Assembly: GCA_016190405.1 (NCBI GenBank)
Contig: JACPQO010000158.1
Coordinates: 1 to 11,081 of the forward strand
Direction of reading: 5' to 3'
DNA length: 11,081 nucleotides
DNA from: Chloroflexota bacterium
GTDB taxonomy: Bacteria > Chloroflexota > Dehalococcoidia > SM23-28-2 > RBG-16-64-32
Under the pieces are notes generated by a model. It worked only from the letters and a program-made list of their open reading frames with translations, made no database searches and was not told where the DNA came from. A program made the translations under genes and the position numbers. Each line of letters starts with the position of its first letter. Within the stretch, counting starts at the first letter, position 1. Shown here one piece after another: positions 1-7,021 of the stretch.

Positions 1-1
1 C

Positions 2-1237
2 GATGACACCAACGTCAACCTGAAGGTCCTGCACTGCGGCGACCCCAACTGCACGGCTGGCAACAGCATCACATCCCCCGACACCGCCGGCTTCGGCGCC
101 TATATGGCCTCCTTGGCCCTCGACGGCAGCGGCAACCCAGTGGTCAGCTACTACGATGGGACAAACGCCGACCTGAACCTCCTGCACTGCGGCGACCCCA
201 ACTGCACGGCTGGCAACAGCATCACCTCCCCCGATCCCGGCGTCACCGCTGCTGTGGGCAACAGTTCCCTGGCCCTGGACTCCAGCGGCAACCCGGTGGT
301 CAGCTATTTGGATTACACCAACGGGGACCTGAAGCTGCTGCACTGCGGCAACCCCAACTGCACTGCTGGCAACAGCGTCACCTCCCCCGATACCGGCGGC
401 GCCGCTGTCGGGTATAACAGCTCCCTGGCTCTGGACAGCAGCGGCAACCCAGTGGTTAGCTATTGGGATGCCACCAACGACGACCTGAAGCTCCTGCACT
501 GCGGCAATCCCAACTGCACCGCTGGCAACAGCATCACCTCGCCCGACACCACCGGCTTCGTCGGCGATTACAGCTCCCTGGCCCTGGACCCCGGCGGCAA
601 CCCGGTGGTCAGCTATTTGGATAACACCAACTCGGACCTGAGGCTCCTGCACTGCGGCAACCCCAACTGCGACATCGACTCCGACGGCGACGGCGTGTTC
701 GACATCACGGACAACTGCCCGGACACCGCGAACCCCGGCCAGCAGAACAACGTGCACCCGGCCACCTTCGCGGGGGACCACTGCGAGGACCCGGAGCCGG
801 ACGGGGTGATGGACATCACGGACAACTGCCCGGACGTGGCCAACCCGCTCCAGGAGAACGCGGACGGCGACAAGTGGGGGGACGCCTGCGACAACTGTCC
901 GTCGACGGGGACGGCGTGGTTCGTGCCGCCCGAAGACTTCGACTGCGACGGCTGGACGGGCGCGGACGAAGGGGTGATCACCACCGACCCCAGCAACGGC
1001 TGCGGCGCGGAGTGGCCGGCCAACATGAACAACACCGCGCTCTCGTCGATCAACAAGATCGATATCTTCGACGTGAACGCGCTGGCGCCGCCGGTGTTCT
1101 TCAGCGCGCCGGGCAACCCGAACTACAGCGTGCGCAAGGACCTGACGGCGGGCCATGCCCTCACGGACCCCAAGATCGACATCTTCGACGTGAACAAGCT
1201 GGCGCCGCCGGTGTTCTTCGCCACCTGTACGCCGTAG
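2..1237 (+). CDS. Secreted repeat protein with TSP3 repeats and dockerin-like C-terminus (5' partial)
   Basis: The reading frame is open from base 2, so the gene begins upstream of the window; the ATG at 104 lies inside a repeat and is not the true start. The N-terminal part seen here is tandem 51-52-residue repeats (S-L-A-L-D-x-x-G-N-P-V-V-S-Y then T-N-x-D-L-x-L-L-H-C-G). Regular short beta-rich repeats of this kind suggest a propeller-like fold, which is an inference. From about base 671 come three TSP3-like calcium repeats ([39 protein letters not shown]). The last ~100 residues hold D-C-D-G-W-T-x-[10 protein letters not shown] and two I-D-I-F-D-V-N-x-L-A-P-P-V-F-F motifs, ending ATCTP. 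That end resembles a degenerate dockerin and is shared with the genes at 1843-5595 and 7022-8986. The product is probably extracellular or surface-bound. Its signal peptide lies outside the window, and the ligand of the repeats is unknown. Confidence 0.85.
   Translation, partial: DDTNVNLKVLHCGDPNCTAGNSITSPDTAGFGAYMASLALDGSGNPVVSYYDGTNADLNLLHCGDPNCTAGNSITSPDPGVTAAVGNSSLALDSSGNPVVSYLDYTNGDLKLLHCGNPNCTAGNSVTSPDTGGAAVGYNSSLALDSSGNPVVSYWDATNDDLKLLHCGNPNCTAGNSITSPDTTGFVGDYSSLALDPGGNPVVSYLDNTNSDLRLLHCGNPNCDIDSDGDGVFDITDNCPDTANPGQQNNVHPATFAGDHCEDPEPDGVMDITDNCPDVANPLQENADGDKWGDACDNCPSTGTAWFVPPEDFDCDGWTGADEGVITTDPSNGCGAEWPANMNNTALSSINKIDIFDVNALAPPVFFSAPGNPNYSVRKDLTAGHALTDPKIDIFDVNKLAPPVFFATCTP
29..660 (+). 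repeat. Tandem 153/156-bp coding repeats (51-52 residues)
   Basis: The L-H-C-G-[DN]-P-N-C motif recurs with codons starting at 29, 182, 338, 494 and 647, giving spacings of 153, 156, 156 and 153 bp. There are four complete units, a fifth start, and at least one partial unit running off the left edge. Units are very similar at DNA level (CTGCACTGCGGC is kept), and variation is concentrated after T-S-P-D and around S-Y-x-D. This fits recent tandem duplication or homogenisation. Each unit has two cysteines (HCG and PNC) that could form a disulfide. Confidence 0.85.
671..905 (+). repeat. TSP3-like calcium-binding repeats, 111-bp unit
   Basis: GACAACTGCCC occurs at 710 and 821, 111 bp (37 residues) apart, each time at the end of a D-x-D-x-D-G-type acidic loop. 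A shorter third unit ([13 protein letters not shown]) follows. This is the thrombospondin type 3 pattern of aspartate-rich loops with paired cysteines. The same units, with long stretches of identical DNA, occur in the gene at 7022-8986. Confidence 0.8.
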
Positions 1238-1293
1238 GGGCGCGGCGGCGGTGAGCGCTGCCGCCTGACCCACCGCTCCGCCGTCCCCCAGAT

Positions 1294-1376
1294 CCTCCTT
1301 CGACAGGCTCAGGACAGGCTTCGCGTACGGGACAGTACGGTCTGCGGCTCTGGTGGCCGCTCAGGATGACAGGGGC
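1294..1376. repeat. Interspersed repeat, extended copy
   Basis: The core CTTCGACAGGCTCAGGACAG sits at about 1298-1317. It is followed by CGTACGGGACAGTACG (a 5-bp inverted repeat) and a tail CGCTCAGGATGACAG near 1363-1377. Related cores lie at 5685-5713 and 9342-9366. From memory, repeats of this type are scattered through many Chloroflexota genomes and often create spurious peptides. This copy separates the end of the first gene from the module relic at 1383. Confidence 0.7.
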
Positions 1377-1382
1377 GCGTGG

Positions 1383-1421
1383 CTGGCGCCGCCGGTGTTC
1401 TTCGCGACGTGCACGCCGTAG
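1383..1421 (+). pseudogene. Relic of the shared C-terminal module (last 12 codons plus stop)
   Basis: These 39 bases encode [16 protein letters not shown] and match the last 39 bases of the first gene (1199-1237) at 36 positions. The three differences (GCC to GCG, ACC to ACG, TGT to TGC) are all synonymous. No coding sequence of the family precedes it. It is therefore a detached 3' end, probably left by duplication or recombination between module copies. The conserved post-stop flank follows this relic and does not follow the intact first gene. Confidence 0.75.
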
Positions 1422-1472
1422 GATGGCCCTTCGGGCCGGAACCAGGGAACCAGGGAACCAGAGGAACCAGGG
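1422..1472 (+). repeat. Conserved 3' flank of the C-terminal module, copy 1
   Basis: Directly after the relic's stop codon comes GATGGCCCTTCGGGCCGGA followed by several GGAACCA units. The same block, diverged, follows the stops at 5595 and 8986. GGCCC-TTC-GGGCC (1425-1437) can form a 5-bp hairpin here, but the other two copies keep it only in part. Its role is unknown; it may be part of a transcript end or simply the edge of a duplicated unit. Confidence 0.65.
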
Positions 1473-1526
1473 TGCGAAAAGCTGCGGAAATTGGCGGAGA
1501 ATTCCCTCGGCAGAGGTCATACCATC

Positions 1527-1554
1527 TTGACACCTCCACCGTAGGGCGTATTAT
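1527..1554 (+). promoter_or_regulatory. Sigma-70-type promoter for the S8 protease gene
   Basis: TTGACA (1527-1532), a 16-bp spacer and TATTAT (1549-1554) form a near-consensus housekeeping promoter. The stretch GGGCGTATTATTG (1544-1556) matches the promoter at 5711-5738 in 12 of 13 bases. Transcription would start near 1561 and give a leader of about 280 bases before the protease ATG. Confidence 0.7.
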
Positions 1555-1560
1555 TGAGTA

Positions 1561-1570
1561 GCCAATTGGC
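1561..1570. promoter_or_regulatory. 10-bp palindrome at the predicted transcription start
   Basis: GCCAATTGGC is a perfect palindrome placed 6 bp after the -10 element, where a repressor could bind. It is not kept in the homologous leader at 5739-5795, so a gene-specific operator or chance are both possible. Confidence 0.3.
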
Positions 1571-1617
1571 GCGGGCTGCTTTTGTGTGCCGATAAAGGGC
1601 CATGGGGGAGTGCGGCG

Positions 1618-1722
1618 ATGTCGCACGTGCGACTACTTGTGCGGAGTCTGCTGATGCCGGCGGCTCACTATCAGCAGGCATGTCGACAGAGTTCAGCTCT
1701 TTTCCCCATGGAGCTCCTTTAG
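1618..1722 (+). CDS. Candidate leader peptide, 34 residues
   Basis: An ATG at 1618 is preceded by GGGGGAG (1604-1610) at normal Shine-Dalgarno spacing and opens a 34-codon frame ending TAG at 1722, 120 bases before the protease start. The peptide begins MSHVRLLVRSLLMPAAHY and has no recognised domain. A short ORF sits at the same place, in homologous surrounding DNA, in the leader at 5796-5915. The ATG overlaps a 14-bp palindrome (1620-1633), and an 8-bp stem lies inside the ORF (1648-1677). It could be a regulatory leader ORF. Translation is unproven, and the two peptides are only loosely alike. Confidence 0.4.
   Translation: MSHVRLLVRSLLMPAAHYQQACRQSSALFPMELL
1620..1633. promoter_or_regulatory. 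14-bp perfect palindrome overlapping the leader ORF start
   Basis: GTCGCACGTGCGAC reads the same on both strands and begins on the last base of the leader ORF's ATG. It could be a protein-binding site, or an RNA stem affecting leader-ORF initiation. The homologous leader downstream keeps only one arm (GCGACAC). Confidence 0.4.
1648..1677 (+). other. Stem-loop inside the leader ORF
   Basis: CTGCTGAT (1648-1655) pairs perfectly with ATCAGCAG (1670-1677) across a 14-base loop. No T-run follows, so it is not an intrinsic terminator. It could be a leader RNA structure that depends on translation of the short ORF. Confidence 0.4.
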
Positions 1723-1842
1723 AGGGGACGCACCAAAATCTAGGGAAGCCCTGCCAGCTTCCGACAGACGTGTCGCGCTAACGCTGGCTTCTTCCGCACC
1801 GCCTGCCGGAGCTGTGGGACTCCCCGGGGGGAGGGGACCCAC

Positions 1843-4800
1843 ATGAAGACCGCAAGAGCGGCAGTCGCCGTCCTCGTATCCTTGTCCCTGCTTCTGGTGG
1901 CGTTGCTTGTCCTGCTGACGGGCGCCTTCCAGGGCGGGAGCGATGCCAGCCAGGGGCCCGCGCGTGGCCAGGCCGAAGCGGTGTCCGCCAACGCGGATGC
2001 GCTGGCCGGGCCGGTCCTGGCGGCGGCGCCCGGCGGCGCCCTGGCGTTAGTGCAGCCTGGGGTGCGTGAAGCGCTGGGCCAGGGAGCGCCGGTGCGCGTC
2101 ATCATCTCGCTGAAGCAACCGCGCCTGCCGGCCCCGCCGGACCTGCCCGCCCTCAAGCGGGACGTGGCGGCCAGGCAGGAGCGCGTCCTGGCGGCCGTGG
2201 GGCCTTCGGACTTCAGCGTCATCTACCGGTACGACGCGGTCCCGGCCCTGGCCGGTCGCATATCAGCTCGCGGCCTGGAGGCGCTGGTGAGGCACCCCGA
2301 TGTGGCGGCCATCGAGCTGGACCTGGTGGGCCAGGGCAGCCTGGCCGAGAGCGTGCCGCTGATCAACGCCGACGACGTCCACAGCGGCCCCCCAGACCCG
2401 TCCACCGGCGCCGGCGTAGTGGTGGCGGTGCTGGATACGGGCTTGGACACGGACCACGCCGACCTGTCAGACGATCTGCTCTCGGAGGACTGCTTCATCA
2501 CGGGAGGGGCGAGCACGTGTCCGGGCGGCGGAACAACCTGTAGCGGACCGGGCTGCGCCGAGGATGACCACGGCCACGGCACCAACGTCACCGGCATCAT
2601 CACCTCCATGGGGACGAACGGCATAGCTTCCGTGGGGGTGGCGCCGGACGCGGACATCCGGGCCTACAAGGTCCTTGACGCGACCAACAGCGGCAATACC
2701 ATTGACTGGCTGGCCGCCCTGAACGACATCATCGCCAACCGCCCGGATGTCGACCTGGTCAACATGAGCCTGGGCACCACTGCAACCTTCAGGCCCGGGA
2801 ACTGCGACGGCATGGCTCTCGCCACGGCCATCAACATCCTGCGGGCGCGGGGGACCACCACCGTCGTCGCCTCGGGCAACGACGGCGTCAAGACCGGCAT
2901 GGACTACCCCGCCTGCGTATCGACGGCGGTATCCGTGGGGATGACCTATGACCAGACCTTCCCCCCTGGATTCGTCTGGGGGCCGCCGGCTTCCTGTACG
3001 GACAACCCGGCCCCCGTCGACGCGGTGGCCTGCGCCTCCAACTCGGACCGCTCCCTGGACCTGCTGGCCCCCGGCGCGGCCATAACCTCGCCGGGGCTGG
3101 CCGGCGGCACGTCAATATTCGCCGGCACCTCCCAGGCTACCCCCCATGTGACCGGGGTCATGGCCCTGGTGCTGGAGAACAACCCGGGCTACACGCCGGA
3201 CGAGCTGGAGTACTGCCTGGAGAGCAGCGCCCTGGTGACGCCGACTGACCCGGGCAACGGCGTGACCACGCCCCGCGTGGACGCCTACCAGTCCGTCTAC
3301 CTCTGCGCCACCTCGCCGCCGGCCGTGATCCAGGATGCCATCTTCTCGGTGCGCAGCCCGGACATCACCGTCGCGCTACCCAACCCGTGCCCGCAAGCGG
3401 CCCTGCTGACGATACCGGGCGCGGGCCCTGCCTGCTCGCGGGCGGCGCCCACGCCGGACCGCGTGCTGACGCCGGGTCCCCTGGGCCTGGACACGACGGG
3501 AGCGGCGACGGACGAGCTGGACGCCCTATCGCTGGACGAGCCGTTCGTGGGGCCCCTGGCGCCGGCCTTCCACTTCTCGGTGGACTCCTCCGCCGTGGGG
3601 GTGGCCGGCTGCGCGGCGCCGGACGTCTTCTCGGAGGCGGCGGCCGGCGCCGGTGAGGCGGACGGGGACATCTTCACGGACCTGGCGCCGCCCGCCTCGG
3701 CCCTCACCGGCTGCAACGCGCTGTTCCAGGACGAGTCGGTGCAAGGGCTCAACGGCGGCGCGGGCCCGCCGGCGGTGCCCGAGGACGACATGGACGCCCT
3801 GGCCGACCCGTACGCGGGGACCGCTATGCCGTGTCCGGCTCTCGGGCTGGGCGGAGTCTGCCCGGCCTTCTCTATCGCCGGCGGCTCGGCCATAGTCGGC
3901 TTCGCGGACGCGAACGGCACGTTCATCACGACCGATGCCATTCTGGTGCCGCCGGGCACGCCGGCCAATGCGTCAGGTTTCCCCGGCTGTGCCGCCGGCG
4001 GCCTGCCTTGCGTGGCGGTGACGGGGGCCAACCTGGGGCTCGGCCTGGCGGCGGACGACCTGGACGCCCTCTGCTGGTTCGATAACGGGGGCCCCATGAT
4101 GCCCAACGGGATCCCTGACACACCGCCGTGGATCGCCGGTCTGTACGACTCCGACGACTACTTCTTCTCCCTGGCGCCGGGCTCGCCCACGCTGGCGCTC
4201 ATCGGCGCCGGGCCGGGCGACGTCCTGGCGCCGCCGCCCTTCGGCAGCCCGCTCGGTTCGCCGCCGGTGGTGGTCGCCCCGGCGGCGGCTATCGGCCTGG
4301 CCGCGACCGACAACCTGGACGCCCTGAAGTGCATCAACGGCGGCGGGGCGCGGCTGGCCACGCAGTGGGAGCTGCCCATGTCGCCCCACTACAAGTGCTA
4401 CGGGATCCCACCCCAGACGCTAGACGTCACAGTGGACCTGGAGACGCAGTTCGGCCTTGAGGAGGGAGTGCGGGTCACCTCCTCCAGCCTCCTGTGCCCG
4501 CCCGCCCTGAAGAACGGCGAAGGGGACCTGAACGAGCCGCATGTGAAGTGCTACAAGATCGTTAGCAGCGATGACCCGCCCCAGATCGTCAGGCTCACCA
4601 CCCAGTTCGGCGTCGAGGACAACGTGGAGGTCGGCCCGGCTCAGGAGCTTTGCGTGCCCGCGCTCAAGGAGGTCGTGTTTCCGCCGCCGCCCACGCCGAC
4701 GCCAACGCCGGGCGTGCTGCCCCCCGCGCCGCACTACAAGTGCTACGCCATTTTCGGCCCCTCGCCAACGGGCGCTCCGGTGGACCTGGAGACGCAGTTT

Positions 4801-5595
4801 GGGCTGGAACCCGGCGTCGTCGTTGGGGCGGCCATGCGCCTGTGCGCGCCCGCCCTCAAGACCTACCTTGGACCCCCAGAGGGCGACCTGACGGCGCCGC
4901 ACCTCAAGTGCTATCAGATATCCGCGCCGCGGACACCGGCGCCCGGCTTTGAGGTGAACCTGATCACCCAGTTCGGGCTCGAGTTGAACGTCCAAGTCCA
5001 ACAGCCCCAGTGGCTGTGCGTGCCCGCCCTCAAGGAGGTGATTGGCGGCACGCCCACGCCCACTCCCACGCCCATTCCTAGCCCTACGCCCACCGCCACC
5101 GCGACAGCCACCGCTACACCCACGCCGACGCCCACGCCGACACCCACGCCTACGCCTACGCCTACGCCCACGCCTACGCCTACGCCTACGGAGACGCCTA
5201 CTGCGACGGCTACAGCCACGCCTACTCCGACTCCTACCCCCACGCCCACGCCTACCGTCACGACGCCGCCCTGGTGCCCGGGCCCGGTCCCCTGGAAGGT
5301 GCCGGTGGGGGACGACGACTGCGACGGCTGGACCACGGCGGACGAGCTCATCATCACCACGGACCCCAACAACGACTGCGACCTGGAGTGGCCGGCCAAC
5401 ATGAACAACGCCGCCGGCGGCACCTTCAGGAAGGTCGACATCATGGATGTGAACATGCTGGCGCCGCCGGTGTTCTTCAGCACGTCGGGGCCGTGGTTCC
5501 CGCGTCGGGACCTGAGGCCGGACGGCGTCATCAACATCTTCGACGTGAACAAGCTGGCGCCGCCGGTGTTCTTCGCCACCTGCACGCCGCCGTAG
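1843..5595 (+). CDS. Secreted subtilisin-like (S8) serine protease with repeat domains and dockerin-like C-terminus
   Basis: An extracellular protease of 1250 residues. The start is supported by a G-rich Shine-Dalgarno stretch (about 1826-1836) and a following signal peptide (hydrophobic core about residues 8-28). Residues ~70-165 resemble an I9 inhibitor propeptide. The S8 catalytic domain (~185-485) has Asp198 (VLDTG), His245 (GHGT), oxyanion Asn346 (ASGND) and Ser430 ([10 protein letters not shown]), so it should be active. Next come about 270 residues with three ~85-91-residue units marked by D-x-[LM]-D-A-L (from 557, 647, 738, with a final motif at 823). Four K-C-Y...Q-F-G...L-C-x-P-A-L-K repeats follow (from about 848, 899, 963, 1019). 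A Pro-Thr linker (~1070-1142) leads to the shared C-terminal module (~1150-1250), which keeps a 12-residue EF-hand-like loop ([12 protein letters not shown]). The protease is likely tethered at or released from the cell surface, with linker and module projecting or anchoring it. The substrate is unknown. Confidence 0.9.
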   Translation: MKTARAAVAVLVSLSLLLVALLVLLTGAFQGGSDASQGPARGQAEAVSANADALAGPVLAAAPGGALALVQPGVREALGQGAPVRVIISLKQPRLPAPPDLPALKRDVAARQERVLAAVGPSDFSVIYRYDAVPALAGRISARGLEALVRHPDVAAIELDLVGQGSLAESVPLINADDVHSGPPDPSTGAGVVVAVLDTGLDTDHADLSDDLLSEDCFITGGASTCPGGGTTCSGPGCAEDDHGHGTNVTGIITSMGTNGIASVGVAPDADIRAYKVLDATNSGNTIDWLAALNDIIANRPDVDLVNMSLGTTATFRPGNCDGMALATAINILRARGTTTVVASGNDGVKTGMDYPACVSTAVSVGMTYDQTFPPGFVWGPPASCTDNPAPVDAVACASNSDRSLDLLAPGAAITSPGLAGGTSIFAGTSQATPHVTGVMALVLENNPGYTPDELEYCLESSALVTPTDPGNGVTTPRVDAYQSVYLCATSPPAVIQDAIFSVRSPDITVALPNPCPQAALLTIPGAGPACSRAAPTPDRVLTPGPLGLDTTGAATDELDALSLDEPFVGPLAPAFHFSVDSSAVGVAGCAAPDVFSEAAAGAGEADGDIFTDLAPPASALTGCNALFQDESVQGLNGGAGPPAVPEDDMDALADPYAGTAMPCPALGLGGVCPAFSIAGGSAIVGFADANGTFITTDAILVPPGTPANASGFPGCAAGGLPCVAVTGANLGLGLAADDLDALCWFDNGGPMMPNGIPDTPPWIAGLYDSDDYFFSLAPGSPTLALIGAGPGDVLAPPPFGSPLGSPPVVVAPAAAIGLAATDNLDALKCINGGGARLATQWELPMSPHYKCYGIPPQTLDVTVDLETQFGLEEGVRVTSSSLLCPPALKNGEGDLNEPHVKCYKIVSSDDPPQIVRLTTQFGVEDNVEVGPAQELCVPALKEVVFPPPPTPTPTPGVLPPAPHYKCYAIFGPSPTGAPVDLETQFGLEPGVVVGAAMRLCAPALKTYLGPPEGDLTAPHLKCYQISAPRTPAPGFEVNLITQFGLELNVQVQQPQWLCVPALKEVIGGTPTPTPTPIPSPTPTATATATATPTPTPTPTPTPTPTPTPTPTPTPTETPTATATATPTPTPTPTPTPTVTTPPWCPGPVPWKVPVGDDDCDGWTTADELIITTDPNNDCDLEWPANMNNAAGGTFRKVDIMDVNMLAPPVFFSTSGPWFPRRDLRPDGVINIFDVNKLAPPVFFATCTPP
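3511..4335 (+). repeat. Three ~90-residue D-x-L-D-A-L repeat units in the protease
   Basis: The motifs DELDAL, DDMDAL, DDLDAL and DNLDAL begin near 3511, 3784, 4054 and 4309. They divide this part of the protein into three units of about 85-91 residues. Within units, aromatic segments ([21 protein letters not shown]) and D-[IA]-[FI]/D-V-L segments fall at similar offsets. I recall similar sequences in environmental bacterial proteins but cannot assign a named family. Confidence 0.6.
4384..5037 (+). repeat. Four K-C-Y / Q-F-G / L-C-x-P-A-L-K repeats
   Basis: Four units start near 4384, 4537, 4729 and 4897. Each has P-H-x-K-C-Y, a T-Q-F-G-[LV]-E core and a closing L-C-x-P-A-L-K, with two cysteines that could pair. 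The third unit is preceded by a short Pro-Thr stretch, so the set may be two pairs. The motif is familiar from extracellular proteins of environmental bacteria, but its function is not known to me. Confidence 0.7.
5050..5270 (+). repeat. Pro-Thr linker encoded by a hexanucleotide tract
   Basis: About 74 codons alternate Pro and Thr (some Ala, Ser, Ile, Glu). The core is tandem ACGCCT, ACGCCC and ACGCCG hexamers, densest near 5118-5190. The protein stretch is a flexible, probably extended and perhaps glycosylated spacer. Because each unit is two codons, slippage would alter linker length without a frameshift. Confidence 0.9.
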
Positions 5596-5643
5596 GAGGC
5601 CATTCGGACCGGGAGCAGGGAGCCAAGAAACCAGAGGACCAGG
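5596..5643 (+). repeat. Conserved 3' flank of the C-terminal module, copy 2
   Basis: GAGGCCATTCGGACCGGGAG, then AGCCAAGAAACCAGAGGACC, follows the protease stop. It aligns with the flanks at 1422 and 8987 across about 45 bp, so the similarity of the gene ends runs past the coding region. Confidence 0.6.
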
Positions 5644-5684
5644 AAGCCTGACGCCACAAAACGCCACGAAGGGGTGGCCGAAGG

Positions 5685-5713
5685 TCCCTTCGACAGAGCT
5701 CAGGACAGGCTTG
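5685..5713. repeat. Interspersed repeat, second copy
   Basis: CCCTTCGACAGAGCTCAGGA followed by CAGGCTTG is a variant of the elements at 1294 and 9342. Its right end overlaps the first bases of the -35 hexamer (TTGAAA, 5711-5716) of the downstream promoter. Confidence 0.7.
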
Positions 5714-5738
5714 AAAACGCCCCGATTGGGCGTATAAT
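5711..5738 (+). promoter_or_regulatory. Sigma-70-type promoter with inverted repeat in the spacer
   Basis: TTGAAA (5711-5716), a 16-bp spacer and a perfect TATAAT (5733-5738) make a strong promoter. It is homologous to that at 1527-1554 through GGGCGTATWATTG. The spacer holds ACGCCC-CGATT-GGGCGT (5717-5733), an inverted repeat with 6-bp arms that could be an operator. It should drive the two-gene unit at 5912-8986. Confidence 0.75.
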
Positions 5739-5795
5739 TGCGGACTGTCAACGGCGCGAGGCCGTGAACGGCGGAGGGCCCAAAGGGGAACGGCG

Positions 5796-5915
5796 ATGCG
5801 ACACTTGTGGCTCTTGTTGCCTGAGGCCGCTTTCACCTTACGCCCTGCCCTTTGCCACTATCTGTTGGCGGGCGGCCGCGCTGATCGCACGGGAATGGCA
5901 AGGAGGGAGAGATGA
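5796..5915 (+). CDS. Candidate leader peptide, 39 residues, ATGA overlap with next gene
   Basis: An ATG at 5796 follows AAAGGGGAA (5782-5790) at good Shine-Dalgarno spacing. The 39-codon frame (start MRHLWLLLPEAAFTLRP) ends with the TGA of an ATGA at 5912-5915, where the ATG is the next gene's start. That overlap is the usual sign of translational coupling. The DNA before it (promoter, AGGGCC, CGGCGATG) aligns with the leader before the ORF at 1618. No domain is recognised and the peptide may be only regulatory. Against it being essential, the downstream gene has its own strong ribosome binding site (AAGGAGG, 5900-5906). Confidence 0.45.
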   Translation: MRHLWLLLPEAAFTLRPALCHYLLAGGRADRTGMARRER

Positions 5916-6976
5916 GCGGCAACAGGTATCTGGCAGCAGTCTTGCTAGCGGGGGTTATTGGTCTCCTCGCTACCCTGACCCTGACGGGCGTCGTCGAGCG
6001 GCCCTGGGGCGGCGGCGCCACCACCGAGGCCCGGACCATAGCGCTCTCCGAGGGCATTTTCGGGCCGGTGGGGGAGTTGCCGCTGTACCCCGCAGCGGCG
6101 GGCGGGACGCCCGTTATCAGCTTCCAGGGCCGGCTGACGAACCCTACGACGGGTCTGCCTGTGGGGGACGGCGACTATAGCGTCACGTTCCGCATCTACG
6201 ACGCCGCCACCGCTGGCAACAACCTGTGGACGGAGACGCAGCCCACGGTGGCGGTATCCGGGGGGCTGTTCAGCGTGATGCTGGGGTCGGTGACGGCACT
6301 CACTGCGAGCGTCTTCGACGGGACGGACCGCTACCTCGAGGTGGAGGTGAGCGGTGACCCGCCGATGACGCCGCGGCTCCAGTTCGGCTACGTCTCGTAC
6401 GCCTTCCTTGCCGAAGAGGCGAGCAACGCGGCTTTGCTGGACGGCGTCGATTCAGGCCAGCTTCTGCGGTCGGATACCAGCGACTCCTACACCGGGGGCG
6501 TGCTGACGCTCAATACAGGCACGGTGCTGGATCTGCGCAACGCCAACACGTCCGGCGAGCCTAGGTTTGGCGTGAGGCTTAGCGCCGGCGGCGGCGAGGG
6601 CAGCTCGGCCCTGTGCTACTTCGAGGACGGCAATTACTGTGGGGAAGGGCTGACGTGGGAGGACCCCGGAGACGTGTTCAGCCTCAGCGACGACACGCAG
6701 GTGCAGGGCTCCCTGAGCGTGAGCGGGACAGTCGCCATGGGCTATGAGCAGGTGGTGGTTCCTGCGGGCTTCCACTCGGGAGGCTTCGTCGAGACGCGCA
6801 CCGCCACCTGCCCGGCTGGCAAGGTGGTGCTCGGTGGCGGGGTTTCAATTGACAACCTTGATAGCGCTCGCGTTATGCGGAGCTATCCCAGTAGCGCGTC
6901 GTCCTGGACGGGGACGGCTGCCGGCAATGACTCTGCGTTCGCCATATACGCCATTTGTGCCAGGATGGGCCCGTAG
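5912..6976 (+). CDS. Fibre-like secreted surface protein
   Basis: A 354-residue protein of unknown function with a clear Shine-Dalgarno (AAGGAGG, 5900-5906) and an N-terminal hydrophobic segment (residues ~7-27) acting as signal or anchor. Residues ~68-168 carry I-S-F-Q-G-R-L, D-G-D-Y-S-V-T-F-R-I-Y-D, L-W-T-E-T-Q and M-T-P-R motifs. I recognise this N-terminal domain from large bacterial surface and tail-fibre-like proteins. A segment at ~170-205 (L-L-D-G-V-D-S-G-Q-L-L-R-S-D) is typical of fibre stalks. The C-terminus (~283-354) has T-C-P-A-G-K-V-V-L-G-G-G-V and A-I-Y-A-I-C-A, a recurrent C-terminal domain of environmental proteins with likely paired cysteines. It lacks the TSP3 and LAPPVFF module of its neighbours. 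It is 45 bp upstream of the Calx-beta gene, probably in one operon. No phage genes surround it, so a cell-surface role is more likely than a phage fibre. Confidence 0.75.
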   Translation: MSGNRYLAAVLLAGVIGLLATLTLTGVVERPWGGGATTEARTIALSEGIFGPVGELPLYPAAAGGTPVISFQGRLTNPTTGLPVGDGDYSVTFRIYDAATAGNNLWTETQPTVAVSGGLFSVMLGSVTALTASVFDGTDRYLEVEVSGDPPMTPRLQFGYVSYAFLAEEASNAALLDGVDSGQLLRSDTSDSYTGGVLTLNTGTVLDLRNANTSGEPRFGVRLSAGGGEGSSALCYFEDGNYCGEGLTWEDPGDVFSLSDDTQVQGSLSVSGTVAMGYEQVVVPAGFHSGGFVETRTATCPAGKVVLGGGVSIDNLDSARVMRSYPSSASSWTGTAAGNDSAFAIYAICARMGP

Positions 6977-7021
6977 GACCACCGCGCCAATGTTGCAGCG
7001 CAGTGCCGGGGTGATGGGGAG

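Noticed and set aside
104..106. ATG at 104 as the start of the first gene
   Set aside because: The frame is open to the left edge and the ATG lies within a repeat unit; there is no signal peptide or ribosome binding site.
29..660. CRISPR-like or satellite array
   Set aside because: The 153/156-bp periodicity is in frame and coding, the units have no spacer pattern, and conservation follows codons.
1561..1842. Known riboswitch in the protease leader
   Set aside because: I looked for cyclic-di-GMP and other common consensus cores and found none. Only palindromes and a short ORF are supported.
3297..4121. Open frame on the - strand (274 codons)
   Set aside because: Antisense to the protease repeats, with Ala/Pro/Ser-rich composition and no recognisable motif; a GC shadow.
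4420..5751. Long open frame on the - strand (443 codons)
   Set aside because: It lies opposite the protease gene, is dominated by Arg/Gly low complexity from the reversed Pro-Thr tract, has no domain or ribosome binding site, and results from high GC at third positions.
5674..6180. 168-codon + frame crossing the promoter at 5711
   Set aside because: It starts in the interspersed repeat (FDRAQDRL is a typical spurious peptide of it), crosses the promoter and overlaps the fibre-like gene in another frame.
5912..6976. Phage tail-fibre gene marking a prophage
   Set aside because: The fibre-like motifs also occur in cell-surface proteins, and there are no phage structural, integrase or lysis genes around it.
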